NCBI RefSeq assembly: GCF_000308875.1
Contig: NZ_BAGL01000127.1
Span: 62,001-126,000 of the forward strand
Direction of reading: 5' to 3'
Length of the DNA stretch: 64,000 bases
Source: Nocardia transvalensis NBRC 15921
GTDB taxonomy: Bacteria; Actinomycetota; Actinomycetes; Mycobacteriales; Mycobacteriaceae
Part shown: in pieces, positions 33,503-43,852 of the stretch
Numbering within the stretch: the stretch's first letter is position 1
Layout of the letters: every line of letters begins with the position of its first letter
Notes under the pieces: generated by a model
What the model saw: only the letters and a program-made list of their open reading frames with translations
Databases searched by the model: none
Told to the model about the DNA's origin: nothing
Translations under genes and position numbers: made by a program

Positions 33503-34762
33503 CTAGGACCGGCTCAGCGTGGCCGCGTCGCTCTCCCATGAGAGCAGTGTCTGTTCCCACGTGCGGTGTATCCGGTCGAGGCCGGGGAGTCCGGCGCTCG
33601 CTCGGAAGCATGCGGTGGCGGTGTCTCCGTTGACAAGGAGGAGCACGCTCAGCGGAAGGCCTCCGAGGGTGGTCGTGATCGGATCGATCGCGGTGACGGG
33701 ATCGCCGTGCAGCGCGAGGGGGTGACGCAAAACGACATTCGACACCGAGGTCGGAGCACGTCGGGGCGTCGAGAGAGCGGAAAACGTGGTGCGCATGAGC
33801 CATGCGGGCGTGCTGTCGAAGTTGCGGCGCAATGCTGCCCGGACGGTGGGTGACTTCAACGGCACGGTGGCGCTGACGGTGCCGGCCAGCCGTTGGTCGA
33901 AGGGGAGCGGCGTTCCGGGCAATCGGAGGTAGGAGATCGCTGTTCTGTTGCCCGCCAGTGCGACCTCGTCCGGGCGGCGGACGTTGGCCGACACCAGCAA
34001 CGGCATGTCGGGCAGGTCGGCAGTTCCACGGATCTCGCTCTGCCAGCTCGCGAGCGCGTGGGCGAGCGCTGCGACATACACATCGTTGCGGGTGCAGCCG
34101 GAAGCGCGGGCGATGGAGGTGAGCGTACCGGTGGGCACGCGGCTCCATGCGAATCCGACCTCGTGTGTGGGCCGGGACTCGGGCAGGTCCCAGGTGCCCA
34201 GGCTCCGGAGGCTCCGCAGATCCGTTGCGGCGCACTGCATTCGCGTGCGCGCCGACGCGCGCGGATTCTGGGCGAAGCCGTGATATGCCGCCGACGATTC
34301 GCTCTCGGGGACACCGGGCGCGAACAGCGACTCCAGTGTTCGAAGCATTCCCGCGCCGTCCTGCACACTGTGGTGGACCAGATACAGCAGGGCGTATCGG
34401 TCCGGCGCGTAACCACGGAGCAACCACATCCGCCAGTGCGGAGCATCCTCCGGCAACGGAGTTTTCGCCAGCTCGACGACGACCTGCTCCAGATTTTCCT
34501 GGACAGGCACAACATATTCGGCAACGTGGCTGCTGAGGTCCACCTCGTCGACCACCGTCCAACGCCGCGCTCCCTGGGGCATCCATGCCGCCAAGGCCGG
34601 TAGAGCGGCCAGCCGGGTGCCGATGTAGTCCCGAATGTCACCGAGTTGCGGCGGTTGCCCGTCGAAGTGCAGAACTGCCCCGATATTCAGCTGAATTTCG
34701 GAAGAGACCAAACCACGTAACGTCCGATCCATTGCCGTAGTGGGCATGTCGAGGGTGCTCAT
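33503..34762 (-). CDS. Wax ester synthase/diacylglycerol acyltransferase-like protein
   Basis: A 419-residue member of the WS/DGAT (condensation-like) superfamily. The active-site motif HHxxxDG is present as HHSVQDG (His130, His131, Asp135, Gly136). Typical members join acyl-CoA to a fatty alcohol or diacylglycerol to make storage wax esters or triacylglycerol. The C-terminal part with LVSANVRRPDEVALAGNRTA and PLALHGDPVTAIDPI matches the family's second half. It is somewhat shorter than usual (about 450-480), so the acceptor could differ. The start ATG overlaps the stop of a small upstream frame by 4 bases (ATGA). Confidence 0.85.
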   Translation of the reverse strand: MSTLDMPTTAMDRTLRGLVSSEIQLNIGAVLHFDGQPPQLGDIRDYIGTRLAALPALAAWMPQGARRWTVVDEVDLSSHVAEYVVPVQENLEQVVVELAKTPLPEDAPHWRMWLLRGYAPDRYALLYLVHHSVQDGAGMLRTLESLFAPGVPESESSAAYHGFAQNPRASARTRMQCAATDLRSLRSLGTWDLPESRPTHEVGFAWSRVPTGTLTSIARASGCTRNDVYVAALAHALASWQSEIRGTADLPDMPLLVSANVRRPDEVALAGNRTAISYLRLPGTPLPFDQRLAGTVSATVPLKSPTVRAALRRNFDSTPAWLMRTTFSALSTPRRAPTSVSNVVLRHPLALHGDPVTAIDPITTTLGGLPLSVLLLVNGDTATACFRASAGLPGLDRIHRTWEQTLLSWESDAATLSRS

Positions 34763-35112
34763 CCTGCATTTCCCTTCAAATGTGCGGCTTCGGCGACATC
34801 ACCGCGTCCACGGGAGTTTTCCACAGGGTCGGTGCGACCGCAACGCGCGGCAGTTGTAATTCGTTGCACGGCAGCCGATTCGCCGACTTCGTGTCTGCCG
34901 GGCGCGGGTTCGACAGCGTCACCGCCCGAGCAGCGGAGGGTGCTGGCCAGGCGACCGGCGACCTCGTTGATCCGCTGGGGAACAGGAAGATTGGCACAAG
35001 TACCGGCCGGACAGTAGGCTCCTCGGCACAGCACCAGCAGTTGTTCGGCGGCCGAAAGCGGGAATACGTGAATGCCCGCGTCCCCAGCAGACACGAATTT
35101 GCGGAGTTCCAT
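34759..35112 (-). CDS. Possible small protein coupled to the acyltransferase (117 aa)
   Basis: A frame of 117 codons, MELRKFVSAGDAGIHVFPLS onward, with a cysteine-containing N-terminal half (LLVLCRGAYCPAGTCANLPV) and a polar, low-complexity C-terminal half. I do not recognise it. In its favour: its stop overlaps the acyltransferase start as ATGA, the coupling used by most operons here. Against it: no clear ribosome site and the weak C-terminal composition. Its ATG is 2 bases from the TTG start of the divergent P450, so the two 5' ends would be nearly back to back. Confidence 0.4.
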   Translation of the reverse strand: MELRKFVSAGDAGIHVFPLSAAEQLLVLCRGAYCPAGTCANLPVPQRINEVAGRLASTLRCSGGDAVEPAPGRHEVGESAAVQRITTAARCGRTDPVENSRGRGDVAEAAHLKGNAG

Positions 35113-35114
35113 TC

Positions 35115-36365
35115 TTGAATACAACACAGCCCCGGCCGGAAATCCCGGCCTGTCCGGTCGTCCACGGCTCACCGATAGCTTCCGAAGGTCCGCGGGTGCC
35201 GCTCCACTCACCGGAATTTGCCGCGGATCCGTATCGTGCCTACGACGAAATGCGCGGAAAGTACGGCTCTTTGGCTCCGGTCGAGCTCGCGCCGGGCGTG
35301 CCGGCCACATTGGTGGTCGGGTACGCCACCGCGCTGCGGATCCTCAACGATCCCGAGCACTTCCCCGCCGATCCACGCGTCTGGCAGCAGAACATCCCGG
35401 CCGACTGCCCGGTCCGGCCACTGATGGAGTGGCGCCCCAACGGGACTCGAAACGACGGAGCGGTCCTCCTGCGCTACCGGCAGGCAATCACCGCGAGTAT
35501 CAAAGCGGTGGATCTGTACACGCTCGACGCCACCGTGGAGAAGATCGCCATCCCGCTGATCAACGCCTTTTGCCAGACCGGTGCAGCCGATCTGATCAGC
35601 CAGTACGCACTCCCGCTCGCATTCGCGGTCACCGATTCCATGCTCGGCTGCCCGCCGAAGATCGGACAGCGGGTCGCCTCAGGCATGATCGCGATGCTCG
35701 AAGGAATCGACGCCGAGAAGGGCAACGAGATGATCGCCGAGGGGCTGCTGGAACTGGTGGCCCTCAAACGGGCCCATCCCGGCAACGACATCACCTCGCT
35801 GCTGCTGCAGCATCCGGCCGAACTGGATGATCTGGAGATCATCCACCAGCTGACGAGCTTCTACGGCGGGATCGAACTGGAACAGAACCTGATCGGCAAT
35901 ACCCTGCTGCTGATCCTGTCCGACGAACGCTTCGGCGGAAGTGTCGTCGGCGGGAACCTGTCCACCCGCGACGCACTCGACGAAGTCTTGTTCAACAATC
36001 CGCCACTGGCGAACCAGCTCACCACCTATCCCCGTCAGCCGGTCCTTATCGACGACGTGTGGCTGCCTGCACACCAGCCGATTCTCATCAGCATGGCCGG
36101 CTGCAACAACGACCCCGCGATCCGGACCGAGAATCTCACGGGCAATCGCTCGCATCTGGCGTGGGGCATCGGACCACACGCCTGCCCTGCGCAGTCGCTG
36201 GCCTACCTGATTGCTCAGGGGGCGATCGATCAGCTTCTCGACGCGCTGCCCGAGGTCCGGCTGGCCATATCGGCCGACGTGCCGACCTGGCGGCCTGGTC
36301 CCTTCCACCGCGCCTTGGCAGCCCTGCCGGTCACCTTTCCCCCCTCGGCTCCGTTGAACGGCTGA
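35115..36365 (+). CDS. Cytochrome P450, CYP157-like, without the ExxR arginine
   Basis: A 416-residue P450. The haem loop WGIGPHACPA gives Cys357. The K-helix position reads EVLF (290-293) where ExxR is expected, and the I-helix reads YGGIELEQ (250-257) without the usual Thr. The sequence style (RPLMEWRPNG, MLGCPPKIG, LAWGIGPHACPAQ) matches the CYP157 group of actinobacteria, which is known to lack a canonical ExxR. Members are usually found with G-protein conservons; none is present here. The start is TTG at 35115 with GGAG 9 bases upstream. It diverges from the acyltransferase pair. Confidence 0.82.
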   Translation: MNTTQPRPEIPACPVVHGSPIASEGPRVPLHSPEFAADPYRAYDEMRGKYGSLAPVELAPGVPATLVVGYATALRILNDPEHFPADPRVWQQNIPADCPVRPLMEWRPNGTRNDGAVLLRYRQAITASIKAVDLYTLDATVEKIAIPLINAFCQTGAADLISQYALPLAFAVTDSMLGCPPKIGQRVASGMIAMLEGIDAEKGNEMIAEGLLELVALKRAHPGNDITSLLLQHPAELDDLEIIHQLTSFYGGIELEQNLIGNTLLLILSDERFGGSVVGGNLSTRDALDEVLFNNPPLANQLTTYPRQPVLIDDVWLPAHQPILISMAGCNNDPAIRTENLTGNRSHLAWGIGPHACPAQSLAYLIAQGAIDQLLDALPEVRLAISADVPTWRPGPFHRALAALPVTFPPSAPLNG

Positions 36366-36447
36366 CCTGCGTACCCCGTTATGGGCGCCCTGATCGTGCG
36401 CACGCCCTGGCCGAATCGCCGGATGGAGGCGACAGGGCGGTGGCGGC

Positions 36448-36663
36448 CTACGGTCGGCGCAGGTGCCTGGGTGGCGTCCCGGATAGTTCCCGTTCGGCAC
36501 AACGTTCCACGAGCCGGGGGGCAAAATCCCTCATGGCCGAGTTGGAGAACCGTTCGCGGAACTGCTCGACGGTTGCGGCAACGGTGGCCGAAGACGCCTC
36601 GGGATGATTGGCGGCGAGTCGCTCGATGATGGCGTTGATCTGCGCAGCCACGTTATTTTGCAT
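36448..36663 (-). CDS. Small three-helix-bundle-type protein
   Basis: A 71-residue all-helical protein, MQNNVAAQINAIIERLAANH onward, ending in a basic tail. It resembles short actinobacterial proteins annotated as three-helix bundle dimerisation domain proteins, whose last helix carries an RDFxPxLVER-type motif, here RDFAPRLVERCAE. AAGG lies 6 bases before the ATG at 36663. The function is unknown; small dimerising proteins of this type may act as adaptors. It is convergent with the P450 gene and is followed upstream by about 570 bases without an intact gene. Confidence 0.6.
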   Translation of the reverse strand: MQNNVAAQINAIIERLAANHPEASSATVAATVEQFRERFSNSAMRDFAPRLVERCAERELSGTPPRHLRRP

Positions 36664-37237
36664 GGCGATCCTTGTCTGGCCGACTTCTACGGTCCCGCAT
36701 GTAGAACGGCTCACCCGCACCTTCGGCCTCTCTGACGGCCGGGCTACGCGGCGTCGCCGAACCGCCGGTGAATATACCACCATTCGGTGGGCCACCACAT
36801 GGCGATACGTAGAATGAATACGACCAACCCGGCAGGCGTCTGGTTCCGGGTTACACATACCTTGGTGGCTCCAGCCGCATATGGCTGACGTTTCCGCGCG
36901 GAGCCGGAACTCGCCGGCGGCGGCTGACAGGATTGCTCGCGAAGACGGCGTTCTCGACGAGTTTGTGCCCGGCCGCTCGGCACGACGCAGTCGGAGAACG
37001 ACACCTGGTAGGTGCCGGCCGACCGGAGGCCGATCATGTCCCATCGCCTGACCACGTGCGCGCCCGCGGTGCCGCGGGGCACCAGGACCGTGTGGTAGGC
37101 AGATCTTCACCGCACCGCCGGCTCACGAGGGCATCCAGCGGAAAGCACCGGGTTGCATTGCACCGCAACGTGATCGCTCGTGGAACGACCGCCCGATGCG
37201 ATAGCGGACGACGAAGCGAAGTCGTGGACTGATCGAG
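36664..37237. other. Stretch without an intact gene
   Basis: No frame here has convincing coding character over its length. It holds the acyl-CoA dehydrogenase relic at 36975-37097 and a locally AT-richer part (36770-36830) that may contain the promoter of the small helical protein gene. Confidence 0.5.
36975..37097 (-). pseudogene. Relic of an acyl-CoA dehydrogenase gene
   Basis: A 41-codon segment reads YHTVLVPRGTAGAHVVRRWD and continues MIGLRSAGTYQVSFSDCVVP. This matches the conserved middle strand region of acyl-CoA dehydrogenases (W-D-x-x-G-x-R-x-x-G ... V-x-F-x-D-x-x-V-P). A TGA lies in frame five codons before this segment (37110-37112), and homology stops soon after VVP. It looks like a short, decayed remnant of a gene otherwise lost. 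Flavin-binding and catalytic-base regions are absent. Similarity is judged by eye. Confidence 0.45.
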
Positions 37238-37309
37238 TGGGCGCAGAGGGGTTCGAACCCCCGACCGCTGGTGTGTAAAACCAGTGCTCTACCGCTGAGC
37301 TATACGCCC
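37238..37309 (-). tRNA. tRNA-Val (anticodon TAC)
   Basis: On the minus strand, 72 nt fold as a cloverleaf: acceptor GGGCGTA pairs with TGCGCCC, the D-arm is GCTCAGCGGTAGAGC, the anticodon stem CTGGT/ACCAG encloses the loop TTTACAC with anticodon TAC (valine GTA codons), and the T-arm carries GGTTCGAACCC. The discriminator base is A. CCA is not encoded. It marks the edge of the conserved ahpE-aceE-FAS-II block. Confidence 0.96.
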
Positions 37310-37361
37310 GCGTCCGGCGCCGGGTGACCGGCGGGACGGAGTGCCGCGTAGTTGCGGCGGG

Positions 37362-37826
37362 TTACGAATCTAACGCAGCGAGGGCTTTCTCCCAAGCTGC
37401 CTGGTCACGGGGCTCGCCGGGGCCGTTCATCTCCGAGAAGCGGATGATGCCGTCCTTGTCTATGACGAAGGTGCCGCGGTTGGCGAAGCCGGATTTGTCG
37501 TTGAAGACGCCGTAGGTCTGGGCGACGGCGCCGTGGGGCCAGAAGTCCGACAGCAGGGGGAAGGTGTAGCCCTGCTCCGCCGCCCAGATCTTGTGGGTGG
37601 GCGGCGGGCCGACGGAGATCGCGAGGATCTCGGCGTTGTCGTTCTGGAACTTGGGCAGCTCGTCCCGCACCTTGCACAGCTCGCCCTGGCAGATTCCGGT
37701 GAACGCCAAGGGGTAGAACACGATCAGGACGTTCTTCTGCCCGCGGTAGTCGGACAGGCGGACTTCCTGGTTGTTCTGGTCCTTCAGCGTGAAATCCGGT
37801 GCGACCGTGCCCTCTTCGAGCGGCAT
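37362..37826 (-). CDS. ahpE: AhpE-type peroxiredoxin
   Basis: A 154-residue thiol peroxidase very close in sequence style to mycobacterial AhpE (PLAFTGICQGEL, VGPPPTHKIWAAEQGYTFPL, LSDFWPHGAVAQTYGVF). Cys46 in FTGIC is the peroxidatic cysteine that reduces peroxides. Unlike the one-Cys enzyme, there is a second cysteine at position 51 (GELC), giving a CX4C spacing as in BCP/PrxQ, so an internal disulfide is possible. The ATG at 37826 has AGGAGG 7 bases upstream. The gene order ahpE, DUF3052, lipoprotein, aceE is the same as in Mycobacterium. Confidence 0.93.
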   Translation of the reverse strand: MPLEEGTVAPDFTLKDQNNQEVRLSDYRGQKNVLIVFYPLAFTGICQGELCKVRDELPKFQNDNAEILAISVGPPPTHKIWAAEQGYTFPLLSDFWPHGAVAQTYGVFNDKSGFANRGTFVIDKDGIIRFSEMNGPGEPRDQAAWEKALAALDS

Positions 37827-37927
37827 GCGCTGTCCTCCTGTGATCGATGGCGGCGTCCGCGGTACGGGCGTGACTACACAGCAGGCAGCACGATCCCACC
37901 CCTGTTCCAGCGTAGTCGAACAGGCGG

Positions 37928-38353
37928 TCAGCGCTGCTTCGTGGGCGTCTTGGGCTGCATCAGCTTGGTCCCGGTCCACACACCGAGGCTGACGGGCGTG
38001 GTGGACGTCAGGCCCGCCGTGGGCGCCGACTCGGCGATCTCGCTGGGATCGACGTGGCCGGGCCGGCCGGTCTTGGGGGTGAGCACCCAGATGACACCGT
38101 CATCGGAGAGCGGGCTGATCGCGTCCATCAGCTCGTCGGCCAGATCGCCGTCACCGTCACGCCACCAGAGCAGGACGACGTCGACCACCTCATCGGTGTC
38201 TTCGTCCACCATCTCGGCGCCCGATACCTCCTCGATCTCCTCCCTCAGACCGTCGTCGGTGTCATCGTCCCAGCCCAGTTCCTGAATCACCATTCCGTGA
38301 GAAATGCCGAGCTGCTTCTGAGCGTTGTTCTGCGCGTCCGCCGCGGCGACCAC
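37928..38353 (-). CDS. DUF3052 family protein
   Basis: A 141-residue acidic protein with the hallmark segments of DUF3052: QKQLGISHGMVIQELGWDDD, DEVVDVVLLWWRDGDGDLAD and DGVIWVLTPKTGRPGHVDPS. The family is conserved in mycolata beside aceE; its function is unknown, although size and acidity suggest a regulatory or adaptor role. I choose GTG at 38353 (VVAAADAQNNAQ), with GAGGAGG about 8 bases upstream; a longer in-frame start is less likely because the family begins at this point. It is transcribed towards ahpE, with a 101-base gap. Confidence 0.88.
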   Translation of the reverse strand: MVAAADAQNNAQKQLGISHGMVIQELGWDDDTDDGLREEIEEVSGAEMVDEDTDEVVDVVLLWWRDGDGDLADELMDAISPLSDDGVIWVLTPKTGRPGHVDPSEIAESAPTAGLTSTTPVSLGVWTGTKLMQPKTPTKQR

Positions 38354-38494
38354 GGTGGTGTCCTCCTCAACTGCCGACAGTAGATAGGTGCAAGCGAACA
38401 TGGTTATCGGCCGCAGCGCAAGCCGATCCGCCCAAATACATCCCGAAATGTCGCGTAGCGCGGCGTCTCCCGGGGGTCCGGATCGGCTTCCGCC

Positions 38495-39052
38495 TCAGCG
38501 CGTCGGGCATGCGTTACGCACGGTGTTCAGCGTGTCGTTGACCCGCTTGCTGGCGTCGTTCAGCGGTCCGACGGGGGCGGTGTAGGTCATTTTGCGAGAT
38601 TCGTCCGCCAGCGCCCGCGCGGCCACCACATAGTCGGTGAACTTCTGCGCCAGGTCGGCCGGTAGCGCGTCGCCGGAGGAGCTCACGCGGCCCTCCACGG
38701 TGCGCGCGGCGTTCTCGAGCGTCTCCGCGGCCGAGTCGCGCTTGGCGTCCTGATCGGGCGCGTTGGCGTCGTGGGCGTCGACGAACTCGTTGTACTTGGT
38801 CACCGCGACTCCGGAGAGGTCGCGGAACGGACTGCAGTTCTCGGTGATGGCCTTGTCCTGAGCGGCCGCCTTCGCCGAGGAGGTCGCCGCCGCCGAGGAC
38901 GCCGACATCTCGGTCCGGAACGCGGCCGCATCCGTCTCGTTCACGGTAGCGGTACCGTGGACGCTGCTGGAGCAGCCGGCTATCACCAGTCCCGTGCCGA
39001 CCGCGAAAGTCGCGCACGCCAACCCGAACCCACGTGGGTTCAGCAGTTTCAT
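38495..39052 (-). CDS. Putative lipoprotein of unknown function
   Basis: A 185-residue protein with a lipoprotein signal ending GLVIAGC (Cys27). The mature part is helical, Ala/Asp-rich and contains two further cysteines, in ENCSPF and RNACPTR near the two ends, which could pair. Its place upstream of DUF3052 and divergent from aceE is the same as that of a small secreted or membrane gene in Mycobacterium. GGAGGAAG just before the ATG at 39052 supports this start. It is exported and probably lipid-anchored; no enzymatic motif is visible. Confidence 0.75.
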   Translation of the reverse strand: MKLLNPRGFGLACATFAVGTGLVIAGCSSSVHGTATVNETDAAAFRTEMSASSAAATSSAKAAAQDKAITENCSPFRDLSGVAVTKYNEFVDAHDANAPDQDAKRDSAAETLENAARTVEGRVSSSGDALPADLAQKFTDYVVAARALADESRKMTYTAPVGPLNDASKRVNDTLNTVRNACPTR

Positions 39053-39161
39053 CTTCCTCCCCGCTTCTGACCTGGGCGGTGTCCATCCGACAGTGTTCGC
39101 GGTGGCGCACACCGCAGTTGCCTGGAGAACGGTACTGGATTTCCGGCTGACATGATGACCT

Positions 39162-39197
39162 GGGACGCATCATCGACAAGGATGTGAGATGCGCCCC
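39162..39197. repeat. Imperfect inverted repeat in the aceE upstream region
   Basis: GGGACGCATC (39162-39171) and GATGCGCCCC (39188-39197) pair with one mismatch across a 16-base spacer. It is an operator or leader stem in the 236-base gap between the lipoprotein and aceE. Confidence 0.35.
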
Positions 39198-39210
39198 ATG
39201 ACGTGAGTGA

Positions 39211-39241
39211 CGGACGGCCCGCCCACCAGCGCGGCCGTCCG
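39211..39241 (+). promoter_or_regulatory. Perfect 9-bp hairpin in the aceE leader
   Basis: CGGACGGCC and GGCCGTCCG (39211-39219, 39233-39241) form a perfect stem with a 13-base loop, 47 bases before the aceE start. It could be an attenuator or an operator. Confidence 0.4.
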
Positions 39242-39288
39242 GGGTTAGAGCCATCAGCTTGTCCACCCCTGTACGAGGAGCTTTGATT

Positions 39289-42174
<2,886 letters not shown>

Positions 42175-42192
42175 GCGGACGGGACGCGGCTG

Positions 42193-42217
42193 GTCCCGGC
42201 CGAAAGCATGCCGGGAC
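42193..42217. terminator. 25-nt palindromic element downstream of aceE
   Basis: GTCCCGGC, 9-base loop CGAAAGCAT, GCCGGGAC: a perfect 8-bp stem starting 19 bases after the aceE stop. The same element recurs at 51636-51660 and, with one changed pair, at 54679-54703, always 20-40 bases after a stop codon. Confidence 0.6.
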
Positions 42218-42268
42218 AACGAACTGGCATGCCGGGACAACGAACTGGCATGCCGGGATAACGGATGG
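42206..42268 (+). repeat. Tandem repeat of the palindrome's right arm, 3 copies of 21 bp
   Basis: A 21-bp unit beginning GCATGCCGGGACAAC occurs at 42206-42226 and 42227-42247 (identical) and 42248-42268 (diverged). Each unit repeats the right arm GCCGGGAC of the hairpin plus its downstream flank. Confidence 0.75.
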
Positions 42269-42396
42269 GTCGGCCGCGTCCTATGTCATCTCCGCGAAAC
42301 ATCGCGCCGATATCGCAGCGCGACAGATTGTCTCCGCGGCACACCGGGGGTACAGGGGGATGCGGGGGCAGCGCCCCCACAGGAGAGTATTGAGCA

Positions 42397-43725
42397 GTGG
42401 AACGTAAACCGCCGCGGCCGCGCCGGGTCTCCGACACGTCGTCCCAACACGAGGTCTACCTGCCGACCGGCGCGCTCTCGCCCTATCAGCAGACCCGCGA
42501 TCCGCTCCCGGACACCCTGCTCAAGCGGGTGAAACAGTTCTCGGGCCGGCTGTCGACCGAGGCCATCGCCTCGATGGAGGACCGGCTGCCGTTCTTCGGC
42601 GACCTGGACGCCGCGCAGCGGGCCGGCGTGCAGATGCTGGTGCAGACCGCGGTGGTGAACTTCCTGGAGTGGCTGCAGGATCCCGAGAGCGACATCCGGT
42701 TCAGCCTCGACGCCTTCCAGGTGATCCCGCAGGATCTGGCGCGGCGGCTGACGCTGCGCCAGACCGTCGACATGGTCCGCGTGGCCATGGAGTTCTTCGA
42801 GCAGTGGCTGCCGGCGCTGGCCCGCAACGATCGGCAGCTGGTGGCGCTGACCGAGGCGGTGCTGCGCTACGGGCGTGAACTCGGCTTCGCGGCCGCCTCG
42901 GTATACGCCAGCGCGGCCGAGTCGCGCGGCGCGTGGGACACCCGGCTCGAGGCCCTCGTCGTGGACGCCGTTGTACGCGGAGACACCGGGCCCGAGATGC
43001 TCTCGCGCGCTGCCACTCTGAACTGGGACGCGACCGCGCCGGCGACCGTGCTGGTCGGCATCCCGCCCAGCGATCAGGTCACCGTGGTCGGCTCGGTGCA
43101 CACCCTCGCCGCCCGGCACGGCCGCGCGGCGCTGGCCGTGATCCAGGGGTCGCGGCTGGTGATGGTGGTCAGCGGGAACCTCGGCGATATCGGCTACCCC
43201 TCCCCCTTCCTGGTCGATCTGCTGGCCGAATCGTTCTCCGACGGTCCCGTGGTGATCGGCCCGACCACTCGCACGCTGTCCGCGGCGCACGTCAGCGCGG
43301 TGGAGGCGATGGCGGGGATGGAGGCCGTGGTGGGCTGGCGCGGCGCCCCGCGGCCGGTGCACGCCTCGGAGCTGCTACCCGAGCGGGCCCTGCTCGGGGA
43401 CCGCGCTGCGGTCGACGCTCTGAACGAGTATCTTGTGCTACCGTTGGCCGCCGCCGGCTCGGCCCTGGCCGACACCCTCGATGCCTACCTGGATTGCGGT
43501 GGCGCCGTCGAGACTTGTGCGCGCCAGCTGTTCGTTCATCCAAATACGGTCCGATATCGGTTGAAGCGTATCGCCGACATCACCGGCCGGGATCCGATGA
43601 ATCCGCGGGACGCCTACGTGCTCCGGATCGCCGCCACGATAGGCCGGCTGACACGAACCCGTAACGAAGTGCCCACTTCCGCCCCAGACGCCTCTTCCGC
43701 CCCACTTTACGAAGACGGAATGTAA
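42397..43725 (+). CDS. mabR: PucR-family regulator of the FAS-II operon (MabR homologue)
   Basis: A 442-residue regulator. The C-terminal HTH of PucR proteins is clear: LDAYLDCGGAVETCARQLFV continues HPNTVRYRLKRIADITGRDP. The central part is a GGDEF-like/regulatory fold. Its position between aceE and fabD is that of the mycobacterial regulator MabR, which controls the FAS-II operon. Two in-frame starts exist; GTG at 42397 follows GAGAGTATTGAGCA. The TTTTGT...ACAAAA inverted repeat at 43767-43787 between this gene and fabD is a candidate target. Confidence 0.85.
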   Translation: MERKPPRPRRVSDTSSQHEVYLPTGALSPYQQTRDPLPDTLLKRVKQFSGRLSTEAIASMEDRLPFFGDLDAAQRAGVQMLVQTAVVNFLEWLQDPESDIRFSLDAFQVIPQDLARRLTLRQTVDMVRVAMEFFEQWLPALARNDRQLVALTEAVLRYGRELGFAAASVYASAAESRGAWDTRLEALVVDAVVRGDTGPEMLSRAATLNWDATAPATVLVGIPPSDQVTVVGSVHTLAARHGRAALAVIQGSRLVMVVSGNLGDIGYPSPFLVDLLAESFSDGPVVIGPTTRTLSAAHVSAVEAMAGMEAVVGWRGAPRPVHASELLPERALLGDRAAVDALNEYLVLPLAAAGSALADTLDAYLDCGGAVETCARQLFVHPNTVRYRLKRIADITGRDPMNPRDAYVLRIAATIGRLTRTRNEVPTSAPDASSAPLYEDGM

Positions 43726-43766
43726 CGAGTCCGGCGAATCGGTCGATCCCGGCAACCCACCGGCCG

Positions 43767-43787
43767 TTTTGTGGAGTCCACACAAAA
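43767..43787. promoter_or_regulatory. AT-rich inverted repeat upstream of fabD (candidate MabR site)
   Basis: TTTTGTG (43767-43773) and CACAAAA (43781-43787) form a 7-bp inverted repeat in a 127-base gap between the regulator and fabD. AT-rich arms stand out strongly in this GC-rich DNA. From memory, arms of the TTTTGT/ACAAAA kind are reported for MabR. Confidence 0.5.
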
Positions 43788-43852
43788 GCCGTCCGGAAGC
43801 TTCATCGGCGTCGACATCTCCACGGAGGGCATCCACGGTGTTTTGTAGAGGC

